Assembly (NCBI GenBank): GCA_965208815.1
Contig: OZ242357.1
Coordinates: forward strand, 992,001-1,056,000
Length of the DNA: 64,000 bases
From: Bin55 sp009840545
GTDB lineage: Bacteria; Pseudomonadota; Gammaproteobacteria; Pseudomonadales; Azotimanducaceae
Reading direction: 5' to 3'
In this document: positions 25,195 to 34,880 of the stretch, in pieces
Numbering within the stretch: position 1 is the first letter of the stretch
Layout of the letters: each line of letters starts with the position of its first letter
Notes under the pieces: generated by a model
The model's database searches: none
The model's input: only the letters and a program-made list of their open reading frames with translations
What the model was told of the DNA's origin: nothing
Made by a program: the position numbers and the translations under genes

Positions 25195-26556
25195 ATGCAT
25201 TCCTTTGAAACCACCGAAAGTCGAAGGAGCGAATTCCCACGCTCTGCAGTAAGCCTGTTTTCAAATTGTGGAGTTGGAGACTTCGGCTATAAGAGAGCTG
25301 GGTTTGAGTTTTCAGTCTTGGCTGAAATTCAACCGAAACGTCTTCGGGTTGCGGGCTTGAACCACGAGGCTGCTCACTTGGTGGAAGGCGACTTGAGAAA
25401 AACTTGGCCCGATGTTGTCGATAGCTTCAGAGACAAGTGTGCCAATGACGAGCTGGCCCTCCTGTCAGCATGTCCGCCATGTCAAGGAATGAGTTCGCTC
25501 AATAGTCGTCGCGGTAACGCCCAGGATGTTCGAAGTGGAGCTCGAGACAAGAGAAATTTACTCGTTCTTCCCATCATAGAAGTTGCCAAGTCATTGAACC
25601 CTCAAGTGATCGTGGTCGAAAATATAGCTGCGTTTCTTACAAGAAAGATCCCGCATCCACTGAACGGTTCTGGAGTGTCAGCTGCGAGTCTCTTGTTGGA
25701 AATGCTCCGATCAAGTTACGTGGCTTTTCCTTTTCTGGGTGATTTAGCCCATTATGGCATCCCTCAGAACAGGAAGCGAACCTTCCTAACACTTGTTAGG
25801 AGAGACCTACCGGGCATTAAGCAACTTTTGAATGAACGACGTGCACCTTATCCTCGTCCTTCACATGACGCAAGGCAAGGCGGTAAAGAGCCAAACTCCG
25901 TTGGTCGGTTTCTGAGATCCTTGGATCTCCCGAGTCTCGATGCAAGTAATTCGAGCAAATCAAGCTCTTCAGTTTCCCCGCTTCATTGTGTACCGATTTG
26001 GAGTCAACATCACATTGACATGGTCAGGGCAATACCACCGGGAAGCGGTTTGAGTGCTTGGGAGAACAATGAATGCGGCATCTGTGGCTCGGTCGGAGTT
26101 GAACGGGAAGATGCGACGTGCCCCAATTGCGATCGTCCCTTGCTCCGGCCAGTCGTAAAGAATGCTGATGGTAGTTATAGGTTAGTTAGAGGATTTCGAT
26201 CCACAAGCTATCGTCGCATGGACCCCAACAAACCTGCACCTACCATAACGACTGCAAGTGGGACGATAGGAAGTGCTAGAACGATTCATCCTACGGAGAC
26301 ACGGGTGCTGAGTCCTCTTGAATGCGGCTATTTGCAGACTATTCCCAATGACTTCATTTGGACGAATGGTTCAGACGGGAAGATTGAAACCCATTTCATA
26401 CGACGAATGATCGGGGAAGCAGTACCTCCAATGTTCACGGCATTACATGGAAGTGCGATAGTAGGCATACTAAAGAATAAGTGGCCCTTTCCCTTGATTT
26501 CACTATACGACCATCGATGTTCCATTCCACGTAACCGTTTGCGACTGAGTGAGTAG
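25195..26556 (+). CDS. DNA (cytosine-5) methyltransferase
   Basis: 453 residues from the ATG at 25195, chosen because GGTGG precedes it; a TTG at 25174 is the other option. Motif I is SNCGVGDFGYKRAGF, motif IV ACPPCQGMSS with catalytic Cys96, motif VI VVENIAAF, motif VIII QNRKRTFLTLVRR, motif IX/X RRMDPNKPAPTITTASG and RVLSPLECGYLQTIP. The recognition region contains a four-cysteine zinc-ribbon-like insert (ECGICGSV and TCPNCDRP), which is not usual in small C5 methylases. Next to the MORC-type nuclease it should protect host sites that the ATPase-nuclease would attack. Confidence 0.88.
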   Translation: MHSFETTESRRSEFPRSAVSLFSNCGVGDFGYKRAGFEFSVLAEIQPKRLRVAGLNHEAAHLVEGDLRKTWPDVVDSFRDKCANDELALLSACPPCQGMSSLNSRRGNAQDVRSGARDKRNLLVLPIIEVAKSLNPQVIVVENIAAFLTRKIPHPLNGSGVSAASLLLEMLRSSYVAFPFLGDLAHYGIPQNRKRTFLTLVRRDLPGIKQLLNERRAPYPRPSHDARQGGKEPNSVGRFLRSLDLPSLDASNSSKSSSSVSPLHCVPIWSQHHIDMVRAIPPGSGLSAWENNECGICGSVGVEREDATCPNCDRPLLRPVVKNADGSYRLVRGFRSTSYRRMDPNKPAPTITTASGTIGSARTIHPTETRVLSPLECGYLQTIPNDFIWTNGSDGKIETHFIRRMIGEAVPPMFTALHGSAIVGILKNKWPFPLISLYDHRCSIPRNRLRLSE

Positions 26557-27060
26557 ATTGTGGCTGTCTTATTTTCCTGAAATATGAGACTCAAGGAATT
26601 ATCAAGCAAGCCTAAGTATTTGAGACGATTGCTTCCTACTGTTCAGGGTATCGGCTGCTATTAGGAAATTATCAATGCACATCGAGCAATCGATGTGCAA
26701 ATTGCTGTTTCAGAATCATCGTCAGTATCGCGACACGAACACGTAAGAATAATTCTGAAGTTTGGAACTGAACACACTCTTCAACAATCCTATCAGGAAT
26801 GGCTAAAGGTTCGAGTTAGCTGCTCGGCAGAAAAAAGCAATTGCCCCGCTCTTTGGTCACTAAAACCCACATGTTGACGAATTTGAGATGCTGGCGTGAA
26901 TGCCTCTCGCCATTTCGTATATTTCGGATCTGAAGGTGTGTATTTTCAAACTGAGTTTCCAATAGCGTCATCTTCATCATTTCAAGCAGAGAAGAAAGAC
27001 TTGAGCTCGCTGTCTATTAGCTAAAATGCGACGTTCGTGTGTTTACGCAAGCTGGAGGCC
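26557..27060. other. Intergenic DNA after the defence island
   Basis: About 500 bases without a convincing gene. It contains the inverted repeat at 26676-26699. Confidence 0.4.
26676..26699. repeat. Perfect 10-bp inverted repeat, 4-base loop
   Basis: TGCACATCGA, loop GCAA, TCGATGTGCA, about 120 bases after the C5 methylase stop. The stem is long and GNRA-like in its loop, but no T-run follows, so it may be an mRNA 3' stabiliser, a Rho-aided terminator or a protein-binding palindrome. Confidence 0.5.
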
Positions 27061-27501
27061 GTGTTGGCTACCGACATTGAAGACCTGAGAGAACGATTTC
27101 TAAACATAGAATTCGATGAGGTTGAGTTCGAAATAGACGGTACGAGATTTCGTGAGTACGCGATAGCAGCTGGCGAAACTGATCCCAAATTTACAGATAT
27201 TTCAAATCCCGACTTCCAGGCACCTCCAACGTTCGTTTCCACTCTTGTGGGACGAAGGACCTTTCCCTCCGATTTTCCAGCATTGAATGGAGTAAGCATG
27301 GACGCTGGAAAGCAAGTTGAGTGGAAAGCACCCGTTCGAGATGGAATGAAACTAGTCGGACGATCTCACTTGCACGACATCTATACCAAGACGGGAAGAT
27401 CAGGTCGCATGGTGTTTCTTGTGACCCGTATGGAACTGTACGACAAGGAAGGAACTCACGTGGCCAATGCTGATACCCGTACAGTGATAAGGGAGCGATA
27501 G
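27061..27501 (+). CDS. MaoC-like hydratase, N-terminal-type hot-dog domain
   Basis: About 146 residues. The fold is the FAS1-like/MaoC N-terminal type: FREYAIAAGETDPKF (helix start), PPTFVSTL, and the strand set VGRSHLHDIYTKTGRSGRMV. GGAGG at 27053-27057 points to the GTG at 27061 or the TTG at 27064 as start. One base separates it from the next gene, a C-terminal-type MaoC domain. The two should form a heteromeric hydratase, acting on an enoyl-CoA. Confidence 0.78.
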   Translation: MLATDIEDLRERFLNIEFDEVEFEIDGTRFREYAIAAGETDPKFTDISNPDFQAPPTFVSTLVGRRTFPSDFPALNGVSMDAGKQVEWKAPVRDGMKLVGRSHLHDIYTKTGRSGRMVFLVTRMELYDKEGTHVANADTRTVIRER

Positions 27502-27502
27502 C

Positions 27503-27919
27503 GTGGCGGACGTGATCCAATCAATTTCCGATGTAGAGTTTGGCGAGACGCTTCCAGCATTTGACCCGGACACTAGCCTAGACAACATCAAGAGATTCGG
27601 CCAGCACGTAGGCTGGGGAACTGGGCGATTTACGAGTCATGAAATAGCCAGAAAAGAAGGATTTCCCGGTGCTATTGTGCCTGGGGTGCTAAGCCAAGGA
27701 TTTCTTGGGGCGATGATCCATCGATGGGCTCCAACAGCGCAGATAGTCGTGATAGATACAGTATTTCGAGCCCCAGTTTTGGTCGATCAACCTCACAAGA
27801 TTACAGGCGTGGTGACAAACATCGACGAAGAAGAAAACACGGTTGAAATCGATATCACAATTGTCAATGAGGCCAACGAGACTCGCGTTTTTGGTACAGC
27901 TACCATAAAGTTGACTTGA
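27503..27919 (+). CDS. MaoC-like hydratase, catalytic hot-dog domain
   Basis: 138 residues from a GTG start one base after the previous stop. The catalytic hydratase helix is TGRFTSHEIARKEGFPGAIV, followed by PGVLSQGFLGAMIHRW. A C-terminal strand, ETRVFGTATIKL, closes the fold. Partner of the preceding gene; together they resemble the split (R)-hydratases of acyl-CoA catabolism. Confidence 0.8.
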   Translation: MADVIQSISDVEFGETLPAFDPDTSLDNIKRFGQHVGWGTGRFTSHEIARKEGFPGAIVPGVLSQGFLGAMIHRWAPTAQIVVIDTVFRAPVLVDQPHKITGVVTNIDEEENTVEIDITIVNEANETRVFGTATIKLT

Positions 27920-27935
27920 TATCTGATTAGTCCGT

Positions 27936-28736
27936 ATGACAGGCAAACTCTCAGGCAAGGTTGCGCTAATCTCTGGCGGAACGAGCGGAATCGGCGAAGC
28001 CACGAGTGACTTGTTTGTTGCGGAAGGTGCAAAGGTCGTACTGACCGGGCGGTCAGTAGAAAAGGGCAAGGCTATCGCCGAGAGACTCGGCTCGGAAAAC
28101 GCTTTGTACTTGCAATGCGATGTCACAGACGACGGTGATATTAATCGTTCCATCGACTCTACAGTTGAGCGATTCGGTGGCTTAGACATTCTCTTTAACA
28201 ATGCAGGCGGACCTACTGGCGGCGGAGTGTTCGACGTGACTCCAGAACAGCTCGACTATGCCGTAAAGCTGCTCCTGACAAGCGTCATGGTTACAACGCG
28301 TTACGCAATTCCTCATCTTCGTAAGAACGGTGGTTCGGTCATTAACAATTCAAGCATTGCAGGACTTCGTTATCGACAAGGCAACGTGGTTTATTCAGTC
28401 ATCAAAGCCGCTGTGACACATTACTCCAGGATCGCAGGAATCGAACTGGGCCCTATGGGGATTCGGGTCAACACAATTTCTCCAGGTGCGATAGCGACAC
28501 CGATATTTTGGGGAGGGTCTGAACGAGCAAATACATTGCCCGAGGCAGAAAATCAGCGCAAAATGGCCAAGTTGCAACGAAACCTAGCCAAAGCAACGCC
28601 GACTCCCCGAAGCGGATTGGCAACGGATATCGCAGAAGCGGCACTCTATCTCGCGAGCGACGCTGGTAGTTACGTCAATTGCCATGATCTGGTAGTGGAC
28701 GGTGGACGTACATCCATGTTTTATGAGCCTAGCTAA
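27936..28736 (+). CDS. Short-chain dehydrogenase/reductase
   Basis: 266 residues. Glycine motif SGGTSGIGEA, NNAGG, catalytic Ser in NNSSIAG, Tyr-x3-Lys in VVYSVIKAAV, and VNTISPGAIATPIF. An Arg after strand 2 (LTGRSVEKG) favours NADP. Starts 16 bases after the MaoC pair, so likely the dehydrogenase step after hydration. Confidence 0.9.
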   Translation: MTGKLSGKVALISGGTSGIGEATSDLFVAEGAKVVLTGRSVEKGKAIAERLGSENALYLQCDVTDDGDINRSIDSTVERFGGLDILFNNAGGPTGGGVFDVTPEQLDYAVKLLLTSVMVTTRYAIPHLRKNGGSVINNSSIAGLRYRQGNVVYSVIKAAVTHYSRIAGIELGPMGIRVNTISPGAIATPIFWGGSERANTLPEAENQRKMAKLQRNLAKATPTPRSGLATDIAEAALYLASDAGSYVNCHDLVVDGGRTSMFYEPS

Positions 28737-29052
28737 TTGCGAAAACGACGCAATAACCATTCCTTAACGCCTTCCTCGAGGACCGAGGAACATTCACCAA
28801 GGGATTGAAACTACCCGAGTGTGAAATGGTTGGTTTTTTGCTTCAGCGTTGTAGCTCTTGATACTGTTTTTGTTGCAGTAGGGAAGCAGACAGCACCTTC
28901 ACTAGACAGCGATGCAGTTGGAGCACAGATTGCCTTCAAAAGCAAAAATTCGAAAAACGTTGCGGCATCCTCATTTCAATCAGATGCTCGATGGGAAATC
29001 CACCATCTTCTTAGATTGTTGAGCGAACTTGACTGAACACAAGGGAGAAAAA
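28737..29052. other. Intergenic DNA before the oligopeptidase gene
   Basis: Contains the hairpin at 28772-28790. A 71-codon frame (28821-29036) with a hydrophobic start is possible but unsupported. Confidence 0.4.
28772..28790. repeat. 7-bp hairpin downstream of the SDR gene
   Basis: TTCCTCG, loop AGGAC, CGAGGAA, 36 bases past the SDR stop, without a T-run. Possibly a weak terminator. Confidence 0.3.
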
Positions 29053-31076
29053 ATGAACAAAGACCCACATTTATGGCTGGAAAATATCGATGATGAAAAA
29101 GCGCTTTCATGGGTAGAAAAGCGCAATTCATCGACGATCGATCAAATCGCATCCTCGAGCGAGTTCGATTCTCTCAGTGACAAGATCCGCGCCATGCTCG
29201 ATTCGGATGATCGGATTCCGGGATTCGTAGTTCACGGAGACTACCTGTACAACTTCTGGCAAGACGCAGAGCACATAAAGGGGATTTGGCGTAGGACGAC
29301 TTTGGAGGAATACAAGGAAAAGCAGCCTAACTGGTTTCCCTTGCTAAGTTTGGATGAACTTGCTAATCAAGAAGGAGAGGAGTGGGTTTGGAAAGGACAT
29401 TCAATTCTCCGACCTGAGCACGACCGTGTATTGATCCATCTATCGAAAGGTGGTGGAGACGCAGTCGTTGTCAGGGAATTCGACATTGAAAAACGAGAGT
29501 TTGTAGAAGGAGGATTCTATCTTCCGGAAGCAAAGTCAGATGTTTGTTGGGCCGGACGCGATCGGTTAATTGTGGGTACCGATTTCGGTACCGAATCACT
29601 AACGGACTCAGGTTATCCAATGACGCTCAGGATTTGGGACAGAAACACACCGCTTTCCGAATCCGTTGAGATTTTTCGAGGAGAAAAACCTGATGTTTCG
29701 GTTGGCGCATGGACGGATTCGACTAACGGTTTTTCCGAGTACTACATAAATCGATCTCCAGGTTTCTTTAGCTCCGAGACCTATGTGTATCAATCAGAGT
29801 CCTTAACACAGGTCGAAAAACCAGAGGATGCCAATGCCTGGATAAACCAAAAGAGACTTTTCTTGCGACTCAAGACCGATTGGACATTCCGAGACAGGAG
29901 CTACAAAGGGGGAGCCTACTAGTAGCAGACCTAGATGAATACATTGAGTCCGGAGAAGGACTGGATGTTGTATTCGAGCCATCTGACACGTCGGTTCTGG
30001 AAAGTTGGGATGCAACCAAGAATTCGATTCTTCTTAGTGTCTCGGAGGAAGTACGTACACAAGCGTATGCGTCTACAAAGTCCGAGAATGGGTGGAAGAC
30101 ACGACGAGTGAGAGATACCTCTGAAATCTCGACCGAATCCATTCAATCGTTCAATCCTAATTTCGACGACAGGTTTCTGTTGAGTAACGAAAGCTATTTG
30201 GTCCCTTCCACTCTGTCAATTGGTGGTGCAGAAAAACAGATAGAAACATTAAAGCAAGCACCAGCATTTTTCGATGCAGCGGAATTCAACACAGACCAAT
30301 TTTGGACTACCTCAAGAGATGGAACGAAAATTCCGTATTTCGAGATAAGGAAGAAAAGTGCAAACAATGCCGGTCCCACTCTCCTCTACGGATATGGTGG
30401 GTTCGAAATTTCGATGCTTCCGCAGTATTCGGCGAGCGTGGGTCTAGGCTGGCTCGAGCGAGGAGGGACGTATGTAGTTGCAAACATCAGGGGCGGGGGA
30501 GAATTTGGACCGGATTGGCATCGATCCGCCTTAAAAGAAAACCGACACCGTGCATACGACGACTTCATCGCTGTGGCGGAAGATCTGATTGAACGTGGAG
30601 TCACGACGAGCAGCCAGCTCGGAATTCAGGGTGGAAGCAACGGTGGATTGCTGATGGGAAACATGTACACAAAACGACCCGATTTATTTGGAGCAATTGT
30701 GTGTCAGGTGCCCTTATTAGACATGAGCCGCTACCACCTTCTGCTGGCGGGAGCTAGTTGGATGGCCGAGTATGGCGATCCTGACAAACCTGAGGAGTGG
30801 GATTTTCTACAGAATTACTCTCCGTACCACAATGTGAAACGTGATCGATCATATCCGCCGATCCTCATAACCACCTCAACACGCGACGACCGAGTTCATC
30901 CCGGCCATGCTCGGAAGATGGTTGCACTGCTCGAAGAATTGGGACATCCCGTGAGCTACTACGAAAACACAGCTGGTGGACACGCTGGATCTGCCGACAA
31001 TTCTCAGCTGGCATTCATGATTACTTTGGTGTATGAGTTCCTATGGAACACACTTTCCAAAGCGGCGCAAGAGTAA
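29053..31076 (+). pseudogene. Prolyl oligopeptidase (S9A), -1 frameshift in a G-run
   Basis: The start MNKDPHLWLENIDDEKAL at 29053 follows GGGAG. The beta-propeller part reads on to SYKGGAY and stops at 29922. The rest, GSLLVADLDEYI to the end at 31076, is in another frame. A G-run of five at 29908-29912 is where six would keep the frame (AAA GGG GGG AGC, giving KGGSLL). The hydrolase half has the nucleophile Ser (codon 30636) in GIQGGSNGGLL, Asp in TSTRDDRVHPGHA and His in TAGGHAG. So all catalytic parts exist but in two frames. It may be a real pseudogene, a slippage switch or a read error. The enzyme would cut short proline peptides in the cytoplasm. Confidence 0.85.
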
Positions 31077-31126
31077 CGACAATCTTCTTGGCGATCGAAT
31101 CTTTGAAGCGATAAATTCAGGAGGAG

Positions 31127-32482
31127 TCAGTCTAACAAGCCAATATTGGCCGATTCGACAAGGTGTTCGGCCAATTTGACCAGTTTTTCGAGCTTGTCGC
31201 CTTCCAATCGTCCTTCTGCGTAGATGTGGTGCATGTGAATATCACTAACCGCTGAGATCACGGTATTCCAATCTTCGTTGCTATAGAGCGCTGAAATGAC
31301 CTTTGCGTCACGACCAGCAATCGTTGCATTTGCGAACAACACGTCACCGCCCGAGACTGATTGTTGCTTTATCAAAAGCGAACCTCCGAACACCGTATCC
31401 GAATAAAAACGGCGCAACTGCTTGTGACGTTGTATCAGATAGTTTTGGGAACCGGACTCAAGGTACTCAGCGGGGACTGAACTTAGTGAACTTGTGAGAT
31501 TGGTCGCTTCCGGACTGTTAAGGTGATAAACGGTCTCATCCCCTGAGTTATATGCGGACAGAGAGAACGAATCCATGATGACGGATTCAATGGTCTCGCG
31601 TGCCGAGGCGGTTGGAGCGATTTTGGTTGTTCGGTCTGAGTAGCCAAGCTCTCGATTTCGGAGTTCCTTTTCCTCCTTTATCAGCATCATTTGCTGTTTG
31701 AAGTATGCGGTCAGCGGATGGGGTTTAACAGCGTTGAGATTGCGAATATATCTGGATCCCGCATCTTGTTGCGTAGCAGACAGCCTAACTGAGAACACAT
31801 TCTTTTGGTCACGCAGATGACGCAGTGGCTCCAGAATTTGTTGATCTTCGGCCGACAGTGCATTCCAAGCTCGAGCGTAATCATCCTCCGTGTAGTTTGG
31901 CTTGATCGGAGTGTCCAGGTCAATGCCGTGAGATTCCATGTCACCCTGAAATTGTTGCCCATAGAGCAGGGCATCGGATTGAGCCATTTCCTCCCGAAAA
32001 TGTTGGACGCCGTGATACAAACTCCTCACCAGTTCAATCATCAATGGCGATAGCTCGTCTGCGCTTTGCAGCCCCAAGTGTTCGGCGTATCTTTGCTTTA
32101 ACTCTTCAAGGTCTACATCTGGCAACAAAAAGACTTGAAGAAGGGCGTTCGAATCGATGTCTGCCACACTACCAGGAAATACCCTTTGAGCATTCGGCGG
32201 ACTTAATTTTTCGGACAGCAACGCTTGCATTTCATTACTGAACAGCACTTCGGGAGGCACCGTTTCTGATTCAATTCCTAACTGGTCGGCAACGCCATCG
32301 GGCAATGAAGACACCGGAAGATCCGGATTACCCGCTTCTCGCCAGTGCTCGATCATTTCTGAAAAGTGCGGAGAGTGCGTCCACTTGTCCTCCGACTCCA
32401 CCACTTCCGAATCATTGCCATAAGAGAGCACCGCCATGGACATAGCAGCGACCGAAACTACCCTATTTAGTTGATTAATCAT
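31127..32482 (-). CDS. Exported hypothetical protein, about 451 aa
   Basis: The start at 32482 (MINQLNRVVSVAAMSMAVLS) gives a typical Sec signal; the frame is open to 32536 without benefit. The mature protein is rich in charged helices, with no recognised domain or catalytic motif. It repeats Glu/Leu-rich helical segments (LKQRYAEHLGLQSADELSPL, YARAWNALSAEDQQ). It converges on the oligopeptidase gene. Function unknown. Confidence 0.6.
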   Translation of the reverse strand: MINQLNRVVSVAAMSMAVLSYGNDSEVVESEDKWTHSPHFSEMIEHWREAGNPDLPVSSLPDGVADQLGIESETVPPEVLFSNEMQALLSEKLSPPNAQRVFPGSVADIDSNALLQVFLLPDVDLEELKQRYAEHLGLQSADELSPLMIELVRSLYHGVQHFREEMAQSDALLYGQQFQGDMESHGIDLDTPIKPNYTEDDYARAWNALSAEDQQILEPLRHLRDQKNVFSVRLSATQQDAGSRYIRNLNAVKPHPLTAYFKQQMMLIKEEKELRNRELGYSDRTTKIAPTASARETIESVIMDSFSLSAYNSGDETVYHLNSPEATNLTSSLSSVPAEYLESGSQNYLIQRHKQLRRFYSDTVFGGSLLIKQQSVSGGDVLFANATIAGRDAKVISALYSNEDWNTVISAVSDIHMHHIYAEGRLEGDKLEKLVKLAEHLVESANIGLLD

Positions 32483-32659
32483 CTCAATATGTTTCCAATG
32501 AGTGGCTTTGGGTTCCAAGCGACCACTATTAAACATCAGGGAGGCTAGAAAAGCGATGATTGAAGTCGTCTTCGTGGTCAGAGCAGGTATCGCAACCGTG
32601 ACCAGACACTCTCCAGCTTCAATCTTGCCAATTTATGGAATAGGAAACAATCCGGGCTA

Positions 32660-34288
32660 CTACCATTCATTTTCGCGATGAGATGCCTCCAGAATCAAAA
32701 CTTCCAGCATTTCTCGACAACGCTCCACATGTAGGTACGGGATTCTTAGAAGGTGTTTTGGAAAACTCAACGTCCCATAAGCTGCAACGTCTATATTCAG
32801 AGTCGCCATATTGAGCCTTCGATCAAATGGGTTTTGAGTGAGCCGGACTGCTTGAATCTTGTCGAACGGAACAATAGTCCATGTACGGCTCCAATAGCCT
32901 TTACGAAACATGATCGCGTTATCAAGCATTTGGAGGCTGAGACTCTTTGCATACAACTTAGAGATTAAGACAGCCCACCCCATTAACAGCACTGTCATAA
33001 TTAATAGCCACCAGCTGACCAAAACAAACAATGCAGAGAGCGTCACTACCCAGGTTAAATGGAGGTTGAACCGACGCTTCCAAACACGCGAAACATTCAC
33101 CGTTTCCCAGTATTCTTTTTCGAAATCTACATCTGGAGGTAGCACACACTTTGTGATTTCCCGCGTCTTGCTAATCGGAACCAAGGGCACCAACCAATTG
33201 GAAAGGAATGACAGCAGGTTTCGATCTGCCTCAAACGCGGGCATGGCGGAAGTACCGAACCAGATTGACTCACGTTTCAACAGACGAGAACGAACGGTAC
33301 TCAGAATCCTGATCGCTTGTATGCGGTGCAGTGGAGTGTTTTGAATTGCACGTATCAGAAGACCCGATTCGCCACGCAAGATCGTGTTGTCAAGAGAAAG
33401 TCGAAAGTTGTAAAACTGAGAAACAGCAAGTACTAAAGACATGACGGACAAGAGCATCACAAAAGCACAAGTTACAACGACGAAGAATATGCTGAGTTCC
33501 CAAATGTCGACCCCCTCAAGAATTGAAATCTTTATCCAGGGAATCCAACCTCCGATGATTGTCATGTCAATTGGTCCAATGGGAAATCGAAACGACATGT
33601 TTTCACCCAGAACAGAACCAATCTGACTGAATCTAGCCACGAGAAATGTAGCTATCGCCGACAGAATCATCGCAGCTCGGGTCCGAACGAAGCTTAGTTT
33701 GCAGCACTCCCATACCGGCATACTATGCAGCTGCAAACCACGATTAGTGTTGATTTGACCGCTCTCCCCTTCACTTGAAATAGAAACTAGCTGGTGCGAT
33801 CGATTCTCCTGGTAGCGAGTCAGAAGTTCTCTCAGTTCCTCAGCAACGGACGAACGTACAGAGCGAAGGTCGATTTCCGAGAGCATGGTGCTACGGGTTC
33901 GCAGACTCACTTTGACGGTTCCAAAGATCCGATGAAGAAGGGATTTGGTCGTGTCAAGTCCGTGCAGGTTCTCGTACAGGATGACTTTGTGGTTCACCGC
34001 GAACAATCCTACTCTCACAACCAGTCGGTCGTCGAGCAGCTTGAATCGATACCAATATTGTCGTAACAGTAAATAGGCAAAAATCGGTAGATAGCAAAAA
34101 ATCTTGAAGATTAAGGTAGCGACGAAAAGAACAACCAGAAGACGCTCTTCTTCCAATCCAACAGTAGCGAATATCCCGATGGTTCCAATGGCAGCGGTTG
34201 GTGGTAGTAGCAGCCACTTGGAATGAAAAATGAAAGAAGGGTGAAGGCGACGCCAAGCTTCGCCTCTATTCCCTTTCTGAGTCGCCAT
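32660..34288 (-). CDS. YdbT-like membrane protein with repeated bacterial PH domains
   Basis: About 542 residues from Met at 34288 (MATQKGNRGEAWRRLHPSFI). The protein alternates pairs of transmembrane helices with YdbS-type PH domains, each marked by a DxxLxVRxG...NHKVILYENLHGLDT, LDNTILRGESGLL...LHRIQAIRI, or LDNAIMFRKGYWSRTWTIVP...FDKIQAVRL pattern, so three copies. It overlaps the smaller YdbS-like gene by 23 bases, as in other genomes. This pair acts at the inner membrane; the precise role is poorly known. Confidence 0.82.
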   Translation of the reverse strand: MATQKGNRGEAWRRLHPSFIFHSKWLLLPPTAAIGTIGIFATVGLEEERLLVVLFVATLIFKIFCYLPIFAYLLLRQYWYRFKLLDDRLVVRVGLFAVNHKVILYENLHGLDTTKSLLHRIFGTVKVSLRTRSTMLSEIDLRSVRSSVAEELRELLTRYQENRSHQLVSISSEGESGQINTNRGLQLHSMPVWECCKLSFVRTRAAMILSAIATFLVARFSQIGSVLGENMSFRFPIGPIDMTIIGGWIPWIKISILEGVDIWELSIFFVVVTCAFVMLLSVMSLVLAVSQFYNFRLSLDNTILRGESGLLIRAIQNTPLHRIQAIRILSTVRSRLLKRESIWFGTSAMPAFEADRNLLSFLSNWLVPLVPISKTREITKCVLPPDVDFEKEYWETVNVSRVWKRRFNLHLTWVVTLSALFVLVSWWLLIMTVLLMGWAVLISKLYAKSLSLQMLDNAIMFRKGYWSRTWTIVPFDKIQAVRLTQNPFDRRLNMATLNIDVAAYGTLSFPKHLLRIPYLHVERCREMLEVLILEASHRENEW

Positions 34289-34880
34289 TGGCTTGCTCAG
34301 GTTCCTCCGGCACAATCTTTCGGAGCATTTCATTAGCCAGATTCAGGTCTAGGTACTTTATTCCAACTGCATATGAAGCTGGACCTGCAGTGTGTACTAC
34401 TAGTGTCGCCAAATTGACCATACGTTCAAACGGGTCTCTGACAACCTCTGCATGTTGAATCCGATTGAGAGGAACAACGGTGTGTCGGTAGCGAATTACT
34501 CCTTCTCGACTATGTATGGAATTTTGGTCCAATCTATAAGAACGAAAGAAGTGTCCTATGGTTGTCAGTCCTAAGGACCATCCAAAAACTACAAGCACAG
34601 TCGGCAACCATGGAACGAGTTCCCACTTCAGAGAAACTCCTCCTAGAAGTAATGAAAAGTGAAAGCACAGTCCTGGAACGATGAAAATAGCAAACAAACC
34701 GCAGCACCTGCAAATTGCAGCAATAAGAGCTTTGGGTCCGAGACGGAAAAATTGATCGGAATCGTCGAGGCTATTGCTGGGTTTCGAAACTTCGCTCATT
34801 AGTGCAGTGATTGTGCGATTTCCTAATTCGATGGCTGAAGTCGAGCGGGCATCTTCTGGTACAGAAGTAGTTTGTTTCAA
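34266..34880 (-). CDS. YdbS-like membrane protein with one bacterial PH domain
   Basis: About 204 residues. Two transmembrane stretches (CRCCGLFAIFIVPGLCFHF and LVPWLPTVLVVFGWSLGL) precede one bPH domain, YRLDQNSIHSREGVIRYRHT, then VPLNRIQHAEVVRDPFERM. The TTG at 34880 overlaps the acyl-CoA dehydrogenase stop (TTGA), suggesting coupling; Met28 at 34799 is an alternative start and would remove a disordered N-terminus. Confidence 0.82.
   Translation of the reverse strand: MKQTTSVPEDARSTSAIELGNRTITALMSEVSKPSNSLDDSDQFFRLGPKALIAAICRCCGLFAIFIVPGLCFHFSLLLGGVSLKWELVPWLPTVLVVFGWSLGLTTIGHFFRSYRLDQNSIHSREGVIRYRHTVVPLNRIQHAEVVRDPFERMVNLATLVVHTAGPASYAVGIKYLDLNLANEMLRKIVPEEPEQANGDSERE

Noticed and set aside
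19710..26556. Reading the methylases as a DISARM or BREX system
   Set aside because: No DrmA/DrmB helicase, PglZ, BrxL or similar genes; the MmeI-like enzyme is self-contained.
28821..29036. 71-codon frame with a hydrophobic start before the oligopeptidase
   Set aside because: No ribosome site, no family, rest of product not protein-like.
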